From JACVRW01 sp963820315 (GTDB lineage Bacteria > Actinomycetota > Thermoleophilia > Solirubrobacterales > Thermoleophilaceae), in the NCBI GenBank assembly GCA_963820315.1, contig CAWFZK010000033.1, positions 52,808 through 116,807 on the forward strand: a stretch of DNA of 64,000 nucleotides. Reading direction: 5' to 3'. Within the stretch, counting starts at the first letter, position 1. Each line of letters begins with the position of its first letter. The translations under genes and the position numbers were made by a program. This document shows, piece by piece, positions 48,744-58,150 of the stretch. The notes beneath the pieces were generated by a model. That model saw only the letters and a list, made by a program, of their open reading frames with translations, made no database searches and had not been told where the DNA came from.

Positions 48744-50216
48744 ATGCAGTTCGACGACATCCCCCGCCCCGGTCTCTGGAAGCGCATGCTGCTGGCTGCC
48801 TTCCTCGTGATCTTCGCCGCCGCCGGCGCCACCGCCGTGGCGGCCTTCAACGAGGTCGACAAGGTCGTCGACGCGCTCAAGCTCGGTCCCGAGCTGCGCG
48901 TGAGTGAGAAGTCGCTGGCCAAGACCGACCCCGGCGAGCCGCAGACGCTGATGATCCTCGGCTCGGACAAGCGCCCGAAGAACAACGTCGAAGGCGCCGC
49001 GGGGAAGGGTCTCTCCGACACGATCATGCTCGTCCGGCTGAATCCGGACAAGGAGGCGACGGCGATCATGTCGCTGCCGCGTGACCTCAAGGTGGAGATC
49101 CCGGGCCACGGCGTCGACAAGATCAACGCCGCCTACTCGCTCGGCGGCCCTCAGCTGACGCTCGAGACGGTCAAGCAGCTGACCGGCCTGCCGATCAATC
49201 ACGTCGTCAACGTGACCTTCAAGGGGTTCTGGCGAGCGGTCAACGCGATCGGCTGCGTCTATGCCGACGTCGACCGCGACTACTACAACGACTCGGCCGA
49301 GTTCACCTACATCAACATCGATCCCGGCTACCAGCGCCTCTGCTCGCGCAAGGCCCTGCAGTACGTGCGCTTCCGCCACTACGACTCGGATCTTGTCCGC
49401 TCTGCGCGCCAGCAGGACTTCCTGCGCCAAGCGAAGCAGCAGATCACCTACACGAAGTTGATCGACGAGCGCGACCGGCTGATGAAGATCTTCGGCCGCA
49501 ACACCTCGACTGACGCCAAGCTCCGCTCGCGCTCCGAGGTGCTGCGCCTGCTGAAGCTCGCGCTCTTCTCCGCGAACCAGCCGATTCAGGAGATCCACTT
49601 CGAGGGGGCGATCGGGCCGAGCTTCGTGGAGGCGAGCAACGAGCAGGTCCAGAAGCTCGTCCAGCAGTTCCTGAACGTCGAGGACACGCCCGGCCCGCGC
49701 GGCGAGGCCGAGGCGCGGAACCCGGGCAAGCACAAGCGGCGCCGGCGCGGGCCGCCCGACGCGGCATCGATCGGCCTATGGGACGCGACCGCGCTCGGCG
49801 AGGACCAGGGCCTGCAGGCGGTGCAGGCGGGCGCCGGTGGCTCGCTGCCCGTGTTCTATCCGACGCTCCTCCTGAACTCGTCCGAGTTCGCCGACGCGCC
49901 GCGCGTCTACAAGCTGCGTGGCACCGACGGCAAGCGCCACGGCGCCTACCGGATGGTGATGCGCAAGTACAACGCGAACGGCGAGTACTACGGGCTCCAG
50001 GGCACGACCTGGCAGGACCCCCCGATCCTCGACGACCCGACCGAGACGCGCAGGCTCGGAGGGCGCGAGTACGAGCTGCACTACGCGGGCGACCGGCTGC
50101 GGCTCGTTGCCTGGCGGACGCCGAAGGCCGCCTACTGGATCTCGAACACGCTCCTGCAGACCCTCACCGAGAAGCAGATGCTGGGCATCGCGCGCTCGGT
50201 GCGCCGCTGCTGCTGA
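48744..50216 (+). CDS. LytR-CpsA-Psr family protein (glycopolymer-peptidoglycan ligase)
   Basis: A 490-residue membrane-anchored enzyme. One N-terminal helix (MLLAAFLVIFAAAGATAVAAF) precedes the LCP domain at about 65-270: TLMILGSDKRP, GLSDTIMLVRLNPDKEATAIMSLPRDLKVEIPGHGVDKINAAYSLGGPQL and ALQYVRFRHYDSDLVRSARQQDFLRQAKQQI, with the conserved Arg and Asp residues that bind polyprenyl pyrophosphate. A basic linker (HKRRRRG) leads to a second outer domain (PVFYPTLLLNSSEF, EYYGLQGTTW), which is common in actinobacterial LCPs. It should attach a lipid-linked glycan to the wall, fitting the flanking sugar genes. Confidence 0.9.
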   Translation: MQFDDIPRPGLWKRMLLAAFLVIFAAAGATAVAAFNEVDKVVDALKLGPELRVSEKSLAKTDPGEPQTLMILGSDKRPKNNVEGAAGKGLSDTIMLVRLNPDKEATAIMSLPRDLKVEIPGHGVDKINAAYSLGGPQLTLETVKQLTGLPINHVVNVTFKGFWRAVNAIGCVYADVDRDYYNDSAEFTYINIDPGYQRLCSRKALQYVRFRHYDSDLVRSARQQDFLRQAKQQITYTKLIDERDRLMKIFGRNTSTDAKLRSRSEVLRLLKLALFSANQPIQEIHFEGAIGPSFVEASNEQVQKLVQQFLNVEDTPGPRGEAEARNPGKHKRRRRGPPDAASIGLWDATALGEDQGLQAVQAGAGGSLPVFYPTLLLNSSEFADAPRVYKLRGTDGKRHGAYRMVMRKYNANGEYYGLQGTTWQDPPILDDPTETRRLGGREYELHYAGDRLRLVAWRTPKAAYWISNTLLQTLTEKQMLGIARSVRRCC

Positions 50217-50243
50217 GCGGGGGCGGGTAGCCTGGCCGCGCGC

Positions 50244-51521
50244 ATGAACGATCAACTGGAACCGATCGGCGTAATCGGCGTCGGCTGGGTCGGCCTGGTC
50301 ACGGCGGCCTGCTTCGCCGAGCTCGGCCACGAGGTCTGGGCGCGCGACATCGTGCCCGAGAAGATCGAGTCGCTCGAGCGCGGCGAGGTGCCGATCCACG
50401 AGCCGGGGCTCTCCGAGCTGGTGGCGAAGAACGCGGAGCGCCTCCACTTCACGACCGACATGCAGCCGGTGCTCGAGCACACGCGGCTGCTGTTCGTGTG
50501 CGTCGACACCCCGCCGACCTACTCGGGCGACGCCGACCTCTCGCGCGTCGAGGCGGTGCTCGAGGAGCTGGGCGACTCGGACAGGCACGCGCTCGTGATG
50601 AAGAGCACCGTGCCGGTCGGCACGGGCCGCTCGATCCAGCGCCGCCGCCCCGGCACGGGCTACGTCTCGAACCCGGAGTTCCTCAAGGAGGGCACGGCGG
50701 TCCAGGACTTCATGAAGCCGGACCGCGTCGTGATCGGCGCCGACGAGGGCTCGGAGGAGTTCGCCGCTTCGGTCGAGGCGCTGTACGCGCCGCTCGGCGC
50801 CAACATCCTGCGCGCCGACGTCGCGAGCGCGGAGATGATCAAGCTCGCCTCGAACGCCTTCCTCGCCACGAAGATCTCGTTCATCAACGAGATCGCCAAC
50901 GTCTCGGAGGAGCTCGGCGCGGACGTGGTGACGGTCGCGGAGGGGATGGGGCTCGACGATCGCATCGGCCCGAAGTTCCTGCGCGCGGGCATCGGATGGG
51001 GGGGCAGTTGCTTCCCCAAGGACGTCCAGGCCCTCAAGCAGCTCGCCGGCAACAGCGGCTACCACTTCCAGCTGCTGACCGCCGTCATCGACGTCAACGA
51101 GCTCCAGAAGCGGCGCACGATCGGCAAGCTGCAGAAGCACCTGGGCTCGCTCGTCGGCAAGACGATCGCGCTGCTCGGCGTGGCCTTCAAGCCCAACACG
51201 GACGACATCCGCGAGGCGACCAGCCTGGTGCTCTCGGGCCGGCTCGCGGGCGAGGGCGCGCACGTGCGCGTCTACGACCCGGTCGCGGCCGTCAAGGCGG
51301 ACGGCCTGCTGGCCGGCGCGCAGGTGGCGGCGTCGGCACTCGAGGCGGTCGACGGCGCCGACGCCGTCGTGCTCGTGACCGAGTGGCCGGAGTTCGCCGA
51401 GCTCGACTGGAGCGAGGTCAAGCGGCGCATGCGCACGCCGGTCGTGATCGACGGCCGGAACTTCCTGGACCGTGAGGCGCTGCGCGCGGAGGGGTTCACC
51501 TATGAGGGCATCGGCCGGTAG
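50244..51521 (+). CDS. ugd: UDP-glucose/GDP-mannose dehydrogenase family protein
   Basis: A 425-residue NAD-dependent enzyme that oxidises the C6 of a nucleotide sugar to a uronic acid. It has GVGWVGL (12-18) for NAD, VCVDTPPTYSGDADLS, VMKSTVPVGTG, YVSNPEFLKEGTAVQDF, the helix MIKLASNAFLATKISFINE, and the catalytic Cys in WGGSCFPKD (C256). LLGVAFKPNTDDIREATSL begins the C-terminal domain. UDP-glucose is the commonest substrate but GDP-mannose cannot be excluded. It opens a run of sugar-nucleotide genes (to 53614) with tight spacing. Intact. Confidence 0.92.
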   Translation: MNDQLEPIGVIGVGWVGLVTAACFAELGHEVWARDIVPEKIESLERGEVPIHEPGLSELVAKNAERLHFTTDMQPVLEHTRLLFVCVDTPPTYSGDADLSRVEAVLEELGDSDRHALVMKSTVPVGTGRSIQRRRPGTGYVSNPEFLKEGTAVQDFMKPDRVVIGADEGSEEFAASVEALYAPLGANILRADVASAEMIKLASNAFLATKISFINEIANVSEELGADVVTVAEGMGLDDRIGPKFLRAGIGWGGSCFPKDVQALKQLAGNSGYHFQLLTAVIDVNELQKRRTIGKLQKHLGSLVGKTIALLGVAFKPNTDDIREATSLVLSGRLAGEGAHVRVYDPVAAVKADGLLAGAQVAASALEAVDGADAVVLVTEWPEFAELDWSEVKRRMRTPVVIDGRNFLDREALRAEGFTYEGIGR

Positions 51522-51529
51522 GTAGCCGG

Positions 51530-52576
51530 ATGCAGGCACTCGTGCTCGCGGGCGGGGCGGGAACCCGGCTGCGGCCGCTCACCTACACGACCCCCAAGCC
51601 CGTGCTGCCGCTGGCCGGGCGGCCGTTCCTGTCGTTCATGCTCGACTGGCTTCACGGCCACGGCGTCGACGAGGTGATCCTCTCGTGCGGCTTCATGTCG
51701 GACGGGGTGCGCCAGGTGCTGGGCGATATCTACAACGGCATGCGCCTGCGCTACGTGATCGAGGAGGAGCCGCTCGGCACTGCGGGGCCGGTCCGGCTCG
51801 CCTTCGACCAGGGCGTGCTCGAGGAGCGGCTGCTGATCCTCAACGGCGACGTCCTGAGCGACATGGACCTGACCGCCGAGCTCGCGAACCACGAGCGCAC
51901 CGGAGCGCGCGTGACGCTCGCGCTGCATCCCGTCGAGGACACCTCGAGCTACGGGGTCGTGCCGATCGCCGAGGACGGCCAGGTCGAGGCGTTCCTCGAG
52001 AAGACCGATGCGCCGCCCACGAACCTCGTCAACGCGGGCGCGTACGTGCTCGAGCGCGACGTCGTGGATGAGCTGATCCCAGGCGGGCGCGCCGTCTCGT
52101 TCGAGCGCGAGGTGTTCCCACGGCTCGTGGGCGCCGGCCTCTACGGCCAGCTCGCGCCCGGCTACTGGGTCGACATCGGGACGCCCGAGCGCTACCTGGA
52201 GGCGACCTGGGACCTGCTCGCCGGCCGCGTCGCCTCTCAGCTGCCGGCGCGCGACGAGACCGGCTCGCTCGTCTACGAGAACTGCCTGCTGTCGGGCGCC
52301 CACATCGGCCCCCAGAGCGTGCTGGGCCGCCACTGCTCGGTCGGCACCGACGCGCGCGTCGAGCGCTCGGTGCTCCACGAGCGCGTCCACGTGGGCGCGG
52401 ACGCCGCGATCATCGAGGCGGTGCTGGCCGAGCGGGTGCGCGTCGGCGAGCGTGCACGCGTCGAGCCGGGGGCCATGGTGGGCGCCGGGGCCGTGATCGG
52501 GGAGGATGCAGTGATCGGCGCCGGAGCGAAGATAGACCCGGACGTAACCGTCGAGGCCGCGGAGCGCGTGTCATGA
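51530..52576 (+). CDS. Sugar-1-phosphate nucleotidyltransferase with left-handed beta-helix
   Basis: A 348-residue enzyme. The nucleotidyltransferase domain (1-230) has ALVLAGGAGTRLRPLTYTTPKPVLPLAGRPF, EEPLGTAGPVRLAF, LILNGDVLSDMDL, FLEKTDAPPTNLVNAGAYVLE and YWVDIGTPERYLEA. The C-terminal 250-345 region has hexapeptide repeats (GAHIGPQSVLGRHCSVGTDARV, VGAGAVIGEDAVIGAGAKI). This matches mannose-1-phosphate guanylyltransferase/glucose-1-phosphate nucleotidyltransferase-like proteins. Its four-base overlap with a phosphomannose/phosphoglucose isomerase favours GDP-mannose supply, which is inference. Start ATG 51530. Confidence 0.88.
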   Translation: MQALVLAGGAGTRLRPLTYTTPKPVLPLAGRPFLSFMLDWLHGHGVDEVILSCGFMSDGVRQVLGDIYNGMRLRYVIEEEPLGTAGPVRLAFDQGVLEERLLILNGDVLSDMDLTAELANHERTGARVTLALHPVEDTSSYGVVPIAEDGQVEAFLEKTDAPPTNLVNAGAYVLERDVVDELIPGGRAVSFEREVFPRLVGAGLYGQLAPGYWVDIGTPERYLEATWDLLAGRVASQLPARDETGSLVYENCLLSGAHIGPQSVLGRHCSVGTDARVERSVLHERVHVGADAAIIEAVLAERVRVGERARVEPGAMVGAGAVIGEDAVIGAGAKIDPDVTVEAAERVS

Positions 52577-53739
52577 CCCTCGACCGCGCCAGGATCGAGG
52601 CGGCCGACCCGCAGGGCATGCTCGGCGACGTCCTCGCGATGCCGCTGCAGCTGGGCGACGCGCTGTGGCGCGCGCAATCGGCCGACATCCGGCCGGTCGA
52701 CAGCCCGGCCGGCCTCGTCGTCTGTGGCATGGGCGGCTCGGCGATCGGCGGCGACCTCGCGCTGGCCGCGCTCGGCGACCGCGCCACCCGCCCGATCTAC
52801 GTCGTGCGCGGCTACGCGATCGAGTCCTGGACGCCGCCCGAGACGCTCGTGCTCTGTTCGAGCTACTCGGGCGAGACGGACGAGGTGCTCGCCTGCTTCG
52901 AGGCCGCCGGGGCGGCCGGCGCGCGCCGCGTCGTGCTCACCACCGGCGGCAGCCTCGCCGAGGCCGCACGCGCCGAGGGCGTGCCGGTGATCGGAGTGCC
53001 GTCCGGCATGCAGCCGCGGGCGGCCGTCCTGTATGGGCTCGTCGGGGCGCTCGAGTGCGCGATGGTCTGCGGCGCCGCGCCCTCGCTTCATTCCGAGATC
53101 GACACGGCCACGGCGCTGCTCGAGCGGCTCGTCGAGGAATGGGGCCCCGACTGCCCCGACGATGCGCTGCCGAAGCGCCTCGCGCACAACCTTCGGGGCA
53201 CGCTGCCGGTGATCCACGGCTCCGGGCCGACCGTCGCGATCGCGCGGCGCTGGCACACGCAGCTGAACGAGAACGCAAAGGCGCCGGCCTTCTGGTCCGA
53301 GCTCCCGGAGGCGAACCACAACGAGATCTGCGCCTGGGAGCGCGGCACCGGGCTTGCGCCGCTGTCGGCGGTCTTCCTCGAGGATCCCGATCAGCACCCG
53401 CGCATCGGCCGCCGCATCGACCTCACCTGCGAGGAGGTCGAGCGCTCCGGGGCGCCCGCGATCCGCGTCAGGGCACGGGGCGAGAGCCGCCTCGAGCGCG
53501 TGCTCTCGCACGTGCTGCTCGGCGATCTCGTGAGCGTGTACCTCGCGGCGCTCGAGGGGGTCGATCCAACCCCCGTCGACGCGATCGAGCGCCTCAAGTC
53601 CGGGCTTGCCCTGATCCCGTTTCCTCGCGCAAACCTTGACACGATCGTGGTAAGGTTTGCGCCGTCGCGATGGATGGGCTCACGATCAACGAAGCCGCTG
53701 AGACGACCGGCTGGTCGCCTCGCATGCTGCGCTACATAG
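52573..53739 (+). CDS. Bifunctional phosphoglucose/phosphomannose isomerase
   Basis: Two SIS domains interconvert hexose 6-phosphates: GLVVCGMGGSAIGGDLAL, LVLCSSYSGETDEVLACFEAAG, VPSGMQPRAAVLYGL, LPVIHGSGPTVAIARRWHTQLNENAKAPAFWSELPEANHNEICAWE, and the C-terminal VYLAALEGVDPTPVDAIERLKSGLA. This matches the bifunctional PGI/PMI of archaea and actinobacteria. The printed frame runs to 53739 with an atypical Arg-rich tail overlapping the next gene. Removing one C at about 53610 would give KSGLA-stop at 53612-53614, the usual family end, so I think the true stop is 53614 and the tail is a +1 artefact. Confidence 0.9.
   Translation: MTLDRARIEAADPQGMLGDVLAMPLQLGDALWRAQSADIRPVDSPAGLVVCGMGGSAIGGDLALAALGDRATRPIYVVRGYAIESWTPPETLVLCSSYSGETDEVLACFEAAGAAGARRVVLTTGGSLAEAARAEGVPVIGVPSGMQPRAAVLYGLVGALECAMVCGAAPSLHSEIDTATALLERLVEEWGPDCPDDALPKRLAHNLRGTLPVIHGSGPTVAIARRWHTQLNENAKAPAFWSELPEANHNEICAWERGTGLAPLSAVFLEDPDQHPRIGRRIDLTCEEVERSGAPAIRVRARGESRLERVLSHVLLGDLVSVYLAALEGVDPTPVDAIERLKSGLALIPFPRANLDTIVVRFAPSRWMGSRSTKPLRRPAGRLACCAT
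53627..53662. promoter_or_regulatory. Perfect 11-bp inverted repeat before the MerR gene
   Basis: GCGCAAACCTT (53627-53637) and AAGGTTTGCGC (53652-53662) are exact inverse complements separated by 14 bases. TTGACA (a good -35 hexamer) begins at 53636, so the right arm falls in the -35/-10 spacer, as in MerR-type promoters. The centre ACGATCGT is itself palindromic. It ends seven bases before ATG 53670. Autoregulation by the MerR protein, with control of ahcY, is inferred. Confidence 0.6.
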
Positions 53740-54049
53740 AGAGCGCCGGCCTTGTCGAGCTCCCACGCACGCCGAAGGGCTACCGCATCTTCGGGCCGGG
53801 CGAGCTGCAGCGCCTGCGGACGCTCCGCGAGCTGCTCACCCGGTTCGACTGCGCGCTCTCCGACGTCGCGTTCGCCAAGCGTCTCGCCTCCGACGCGGAG
53901 CTGAGGGCCGCCGTGGACCAGTGGTTCGCGGAGCGGCCCGAGAAGCCCGCCGAGGTCGCGAGCGACGCCTGGCTCTCCTGGGAGCAGCGCAAGCACGAGC
54001 GCCTCCTCGCGACCCGACCGACCCCGGAATCCATGGAGCCCTCTGTCGC

Positions 54050-54053
<4 letters not shown>
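53670..54053 (+). CDS. MerR-family transcriptional regulator coupled to ahcY
   Basis: A 127-residue regulator. The winged HTH is at the N-terminus: LTINEAAETTGWSPRMLRYIESAGLVELPRTPKGYRIFGPGELQRLRTLREL. A short helical part follows (CALSDVAFAKRL, AAVDQWFAERPE) ending in WLSWEQRKHERLL. There is no effector domain of the Cys metal-binding type. Its TGA overlaps the ATG of ahcY (ATGA), so the two are translationally coupled. It probably senses or reports methyl-cycle state and acts at the dyad just upstream; both ideas are inference. Confidence 0.85.
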
Positions 54054-55483
<1,430 letters not shown>

Positions 55484-55556
55484 TCCGAAGCCAGATATCG
55501 CGGATCCGGCGCTCGCCCCCCAGGGGCGGGCCCGGGTCGACTGGGCGGAGGGCCAG

Positions 55557-56738
55557 ATGCCGGTCCTCCGCTCGATCCGCGAGCGCTTCGCGGACTCTCA
55601 GCCGCTCGCGGGCGCCAAGGTGGCGGCCTGCCTGCACGTCACGGCGGAGACCGCCAACCTGATGAAGGCGCTCGCCGCGGGCGGCGCCGAGCCGGGGCTG
55701 TGCTCGGCGAACCCGCTGACGACTCAGGACGAGGTGGCCGCCGCGCTCGTCGAGGACGGCATCCCGGTCCTCGCCGCACGCGGGGAGGACATCGAGGCCT
55801 ACGCACAGCACGTCCACGCGCTGGCCGCCTGGGCCCCCGACATCACCCTCGACGACGGCGCCGACCTGCTGGTGCTGCTGCACGAGCAGGGCAAGGCCGA
55901 TGCGGTGCGCGGCGGCGCCGAGGAGACCACCACCGGGCTGCTGCGGCTGCGCCGGCTCGAGGCCGAGGGCCGGCTCGCCTGCCCGGTGATAGCCGTCAAC
56001 GAGTCGCGCACCGAGCGGACCTTCAACGACCGCTACGGCACCGGCCAGTCCGCGCTCGACGGAATCCTGCGCGCCACCAACCTGCTGCTAGCCGGGCGCA
56101 CGCTCGTGCTGTGCGGCTACGGGCCGACGGGCCGCGGCATCGCCCAGCGCGCACGCGGCGCGGGCGCTGCCGTGATCGTCTGCGAGGTCGATCCGCTGAG
56201 GGCGCTCGAGGCGCGCATGGACGGCTTCGAGGTGATGACCGCGCTGGCGGCCGCCGAGCGCGGCGACCTCTTCGTGACCGTCACCGGCTCGCGCGCGGTG
56301 CTGCGGCGCGAGCACTTCGAGCGCATGAAGGACGGCGCCGTGCTCGCCAACGCCGGTCACTTCGACGTCGAGATCGACCTCGCTGACCTGAACGAGCTCT
56401 CCGGGGGCCACGTGCGCCGCGTATTGCCGCTCGTCGACGAGTACGAGCTGGACGGCAGGCGCCTGCACCTGCTGGCGAGCGGCCGCGTCGTCAACCTCGC
56501 CGCCGGCCAGGGCCATCCGGCCGCGGTGATGGACATGAGCTTCGCCAACCTGGCACTGGCGGTGGAGCATCTCGTGGTCGACGGCGAGGAGCTCCAGAAG
56601 CGCGTGCTGGACGTGCCGAAGGCGATCGACGAGGAGATCGCGCGCCTGAAGCTGGAGTCGCTCGGCGTCGAGATCGACTCGCTGACGGCCGAGCAGGAGG
56701 ACTACCTCAGCTCCTGGGGCCCGGCCGAGCCCGCCTAG
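55557..56738 (+). CDS. Adenosylhomocysteinase-like protein lacking the catalytic Lys/Asp
   Basis: A 393-residue homologue of the short archaeal/Thermotoga type: DRYGTGQSALDGILRATNLLLAG, CGYGPTGRGIAQRARGAGA, AVLANAGHFDVEIDLADL, QGHPAAVMDMSFANLAL. The active-site segment reads NESRTERTFNDRYG where active enzymes have N-x-x-x-TKxxFDN: the catalytic Lys is Glu and the following Asp-Asn is Asn-Asp. EETTTG, DDGAD and the NAD motif are kept. The KSDHYRY tail is absent, as expected for this type. Homology to the family N-terminus (ADPALAPQGRARVDWAEGQ) extends upstream of ATG 55557 to about 55500, but no ATG, GTG or TTG is available there, so the start is uncertain. Confidence 0.8.
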   Translation: MPVLRSIRERFADSQPLAGAKVAACLHVTAETANLMKALAAGGAEPGLCSANPLTTQDEVAAALVEDGIPVLAARGEDIEAYAQHVHALAAWAPDITLDDGADLLVLLHEQGKADAVRGGAEETTTGLLRLRRLEAEGRLACPVIAVNESRTERTFNDRYGTGQSALDGILRATNLLLAGRTLVLCGYGPTGRGIAQRARGAGAAVIVCEVDPLRALEARMDGFEVMTALAAAERGDLFVTVTGSRAVLRREHFERMKDGAVLANAGHFDVEIDLADLNELSGGHVRRVLPLVDEYELDGRRLHLLASGRVVNLAAGQGHPAAVMDMSFANLALAVEHLVVDGEELQKRVLDVPKAIDEEIARLKLESLGVEIDSLTAEQEDYLSSWGPAEPA

Positions 56739-56745
56739 AACGCGA

Positions 56746-56773
56746 ACGGCCCGCCGCTTGCGCGACGGGCCGT
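56746..56773. terminator. Hairpin terminator between convergent genes
   Basis: ACGGCCCG (56746-56753) pairs perfectly with CGGGCCGT (56766-56773) around a 12-base loop. It lies eight bases after the hydrolase-like stop and 28 bases beyond the stop of the convergent small gene. No U-tract follows on either side, which is common for terminators in high-G+C actinobacteria. Confidence 0.6.
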
Positions 56774-56800
56774 CACTAAGGGGGAGGGACGTTCCCGCTC

Positions 56801-57091
56801 TTAGGCGAGCCGCGGCAGCAGGCCGCCGAGGCGGCGGCGCTCGACGCGGCGATCTCCGCGCATGGCATCGGCGCGGAAGCGCAGCAGCTCGACCAGGTCG
56901 GCGCTCGGGCGGAAGGGGTCGGCGACCGCCGCGCCACTCTCCACCTCGACCGCCGCCCAGAGCTCCGAGCCGACCTCGGCGACGAGCACGTCGCCGCGCG
57001 GCGCGTGTGAGCTGTCGAGCTGGGCCAGCTCGTGGAGCGCTACGCCGTCGCTGTCCGAGGCCCTGCGAATGGTGAGTGTGGAGTTGGTCAT
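56801..57091 (-). CDS. Small GNAT-like/unknown protein
   Basis: A 96-residue protein. AGGGGGA seven bases before ATG 57091 is a strong ribosome site. STLTIRRASDSDGVALHELAQLDSSHAPRGDVLVAEVGSELWAAVEVESGAAVADPFRPSADLVELLRFRADAMR looks like the first half of an N-acetyltransferase fold (beta1-alpha1-beta2-beta3) without the acetyl-CoA loop, so acetyltransferase activity is unlikely. The tail is Arg-rich. It is divergent from the LysR regulator, which may control it. Confidence 0.72.
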   Translation of the reverse strand: MTNSTLTIRRASDSDGVALHELAQLDSSHAPRGDVLVAEVGSELWAAVEVESGAAVADPFRPSADLVELLRFRADAMRGDRRVERRRLGGLLPRLA

Positions 57092-57184
57092 TGGTGTGTC
57101 CCCCTGTTAAAACGGTTTGATGACTCTCGAATGATTGTGGCTGGAGTCGCGTATAAGTTCAAATTCGGAATGCCTTGGGCTGCG

Positions 57185-57199
57185 ATAAGCTCTCGTTAT
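57185..57199. promoter_or_regulatory. Possible LysR operator at the lysR start
   Basis: ATAA (57185-57188) and TTAT (57196-57199) form an interrupted dyad with a seven-base centre, containing the T-N11-A pattern of LysR boxes and overlapping the LysR start codon at 57198. The surrounding 106-bp gap is much more A+T-rich than the rest of the window, as expected of a divergent promoter. Four-base arms are weak evidence. Confidence 0.3.
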
Positions 57200-58142
57200 G
57201 CTCGACGTCAAGCAACTGAGGGTCCTCAAGGCGGTCGCCGAGCACGGCTCGTTCTCCGCCGCCGCAGAAGCGCTCTCCTACACGCAGCCCGCCATCTCCC
57301 AGCAGATCGCCGCGCTCGAAAAGCAGGCCGGCGCGACGCTCGTCGACCGCGGCAGCCGCGGTGTCACCCTCACCGACGCCGGCCGCGCGCTCGTCGAGCA
57401 CGCCGACGTCGTGATCGCCAGGCTCGCGGCCGCAGAGGCCGAGCTCGAGGCGATCCGGGGCGTCCGCGGCGGTCGCGTGCGCCTGTCCTCGTTCCCGACC
57501 GCGGGCGCTTCGCTGCTGCCGCCGGCCGTGGCGCTCTTCACGCAGCGCTACCCGGACGTGGAGCTCAGCTTCGTCGAGGAGGAGCCCGAGGAGGCCGTCC
57601 AGATGCTGCGCGCGGCCGAGCTCGAGGTGGCGATCGTGTTCGAGTACCGCGACCTCTCGCAGCCCGAGTTCGACAAGCTCTACGAGGGCGTCGAGCTGCG
57701 TCACCTGATCGACGACCCGATGTACATCGCGGTTCCGCACGACCACCCGGCCGCGCGCAAGCCGCGCGTGCGCCTCGACGACTTCTCCGAGGACACCTGG
57801 ATCCAGAACGACACACGCGGACCCTGCGGGCGCCTGCATCTCGCCGCCTGTGTGGGCGCCGGCTTCGAGCCGAAGATCGGCTACGTGTCGGACGACTACA
57901 ACGTCGTGCAGGGCCTGATCGCGGCCGGTGTCGGCATCTCGCTGCTGCCGGCGCTCGCGCTCACGAACCTGCGTGAGGACATCGTGGTGCGTTCGCTCGG
58001 GCCGAAGGCGCCGACGCGCCGGATCGTCTCGGCGGTGATCGACGGGCGCTACCGCTCGCCCGCGGCCGAGGCGATGCTCGACATCCTGAACGAGGTGGCC
58101 GACCGCTTCGAGCTGCCGTCCGGGATGCCGCTCGCGGCCTGA
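57198..58142 (+). CDS. LysR-family transcriptional regulator
   Basis: A complete 314-residue regulator. The N-terminal HTH is LKAVAEHGSFSAAAEALSYTQPAISQQIAALEKQAGATLVDR, followed by the linker helix and an effector domain from about residue 90 (GRVRLSSFPTAGASLLPPAVALFTQRYPDVELSF, VSDDYNVVQGLIAAGVGISLLPALAL). It is divergent from the small GNAT-like gene. The effector is unknown. LysR proteins usually autoregulate and act on the divergent gene, which is the only inference I can make. Confidence 0.92.
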   Translation: MLDVKQLRVLKAVAEHGSFSAAAEALSYTQPAISQQIAALEKQAGATLVDRGSRGVTLTDAGRALVEHADVVIARLAAAEAELEAIRGVRGGRVRLSSFPTAGASLLPPAVALFTQRYPDVELSFVEEEPEEAVQMLRAAELEVAIVFEYRDLSQPEFDKLYEGVELRHLIDDPMYIAVPHDHPAARKPRVRLDDFSEDTWIQNDTRGPCGRLHLAACVGAGFEPKIGYVSDDYNVVQGLIAAGVGISLLPALALTNLREDIVVRSLGPKAPTRRIVSAVIDGRYRSPAAEAMLDILNEVADRFELPSGMPLAA

Positions 58143-58150
58143 GGGACGAC

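Noticed and set aside
53615..53739. C-terminal extension of the hexose-phosphate isomerase
   Set aside because: It is Arg-rich, unlike the family end, and overlaps the MerR operator and start; one extra C at about 53610 explains it.
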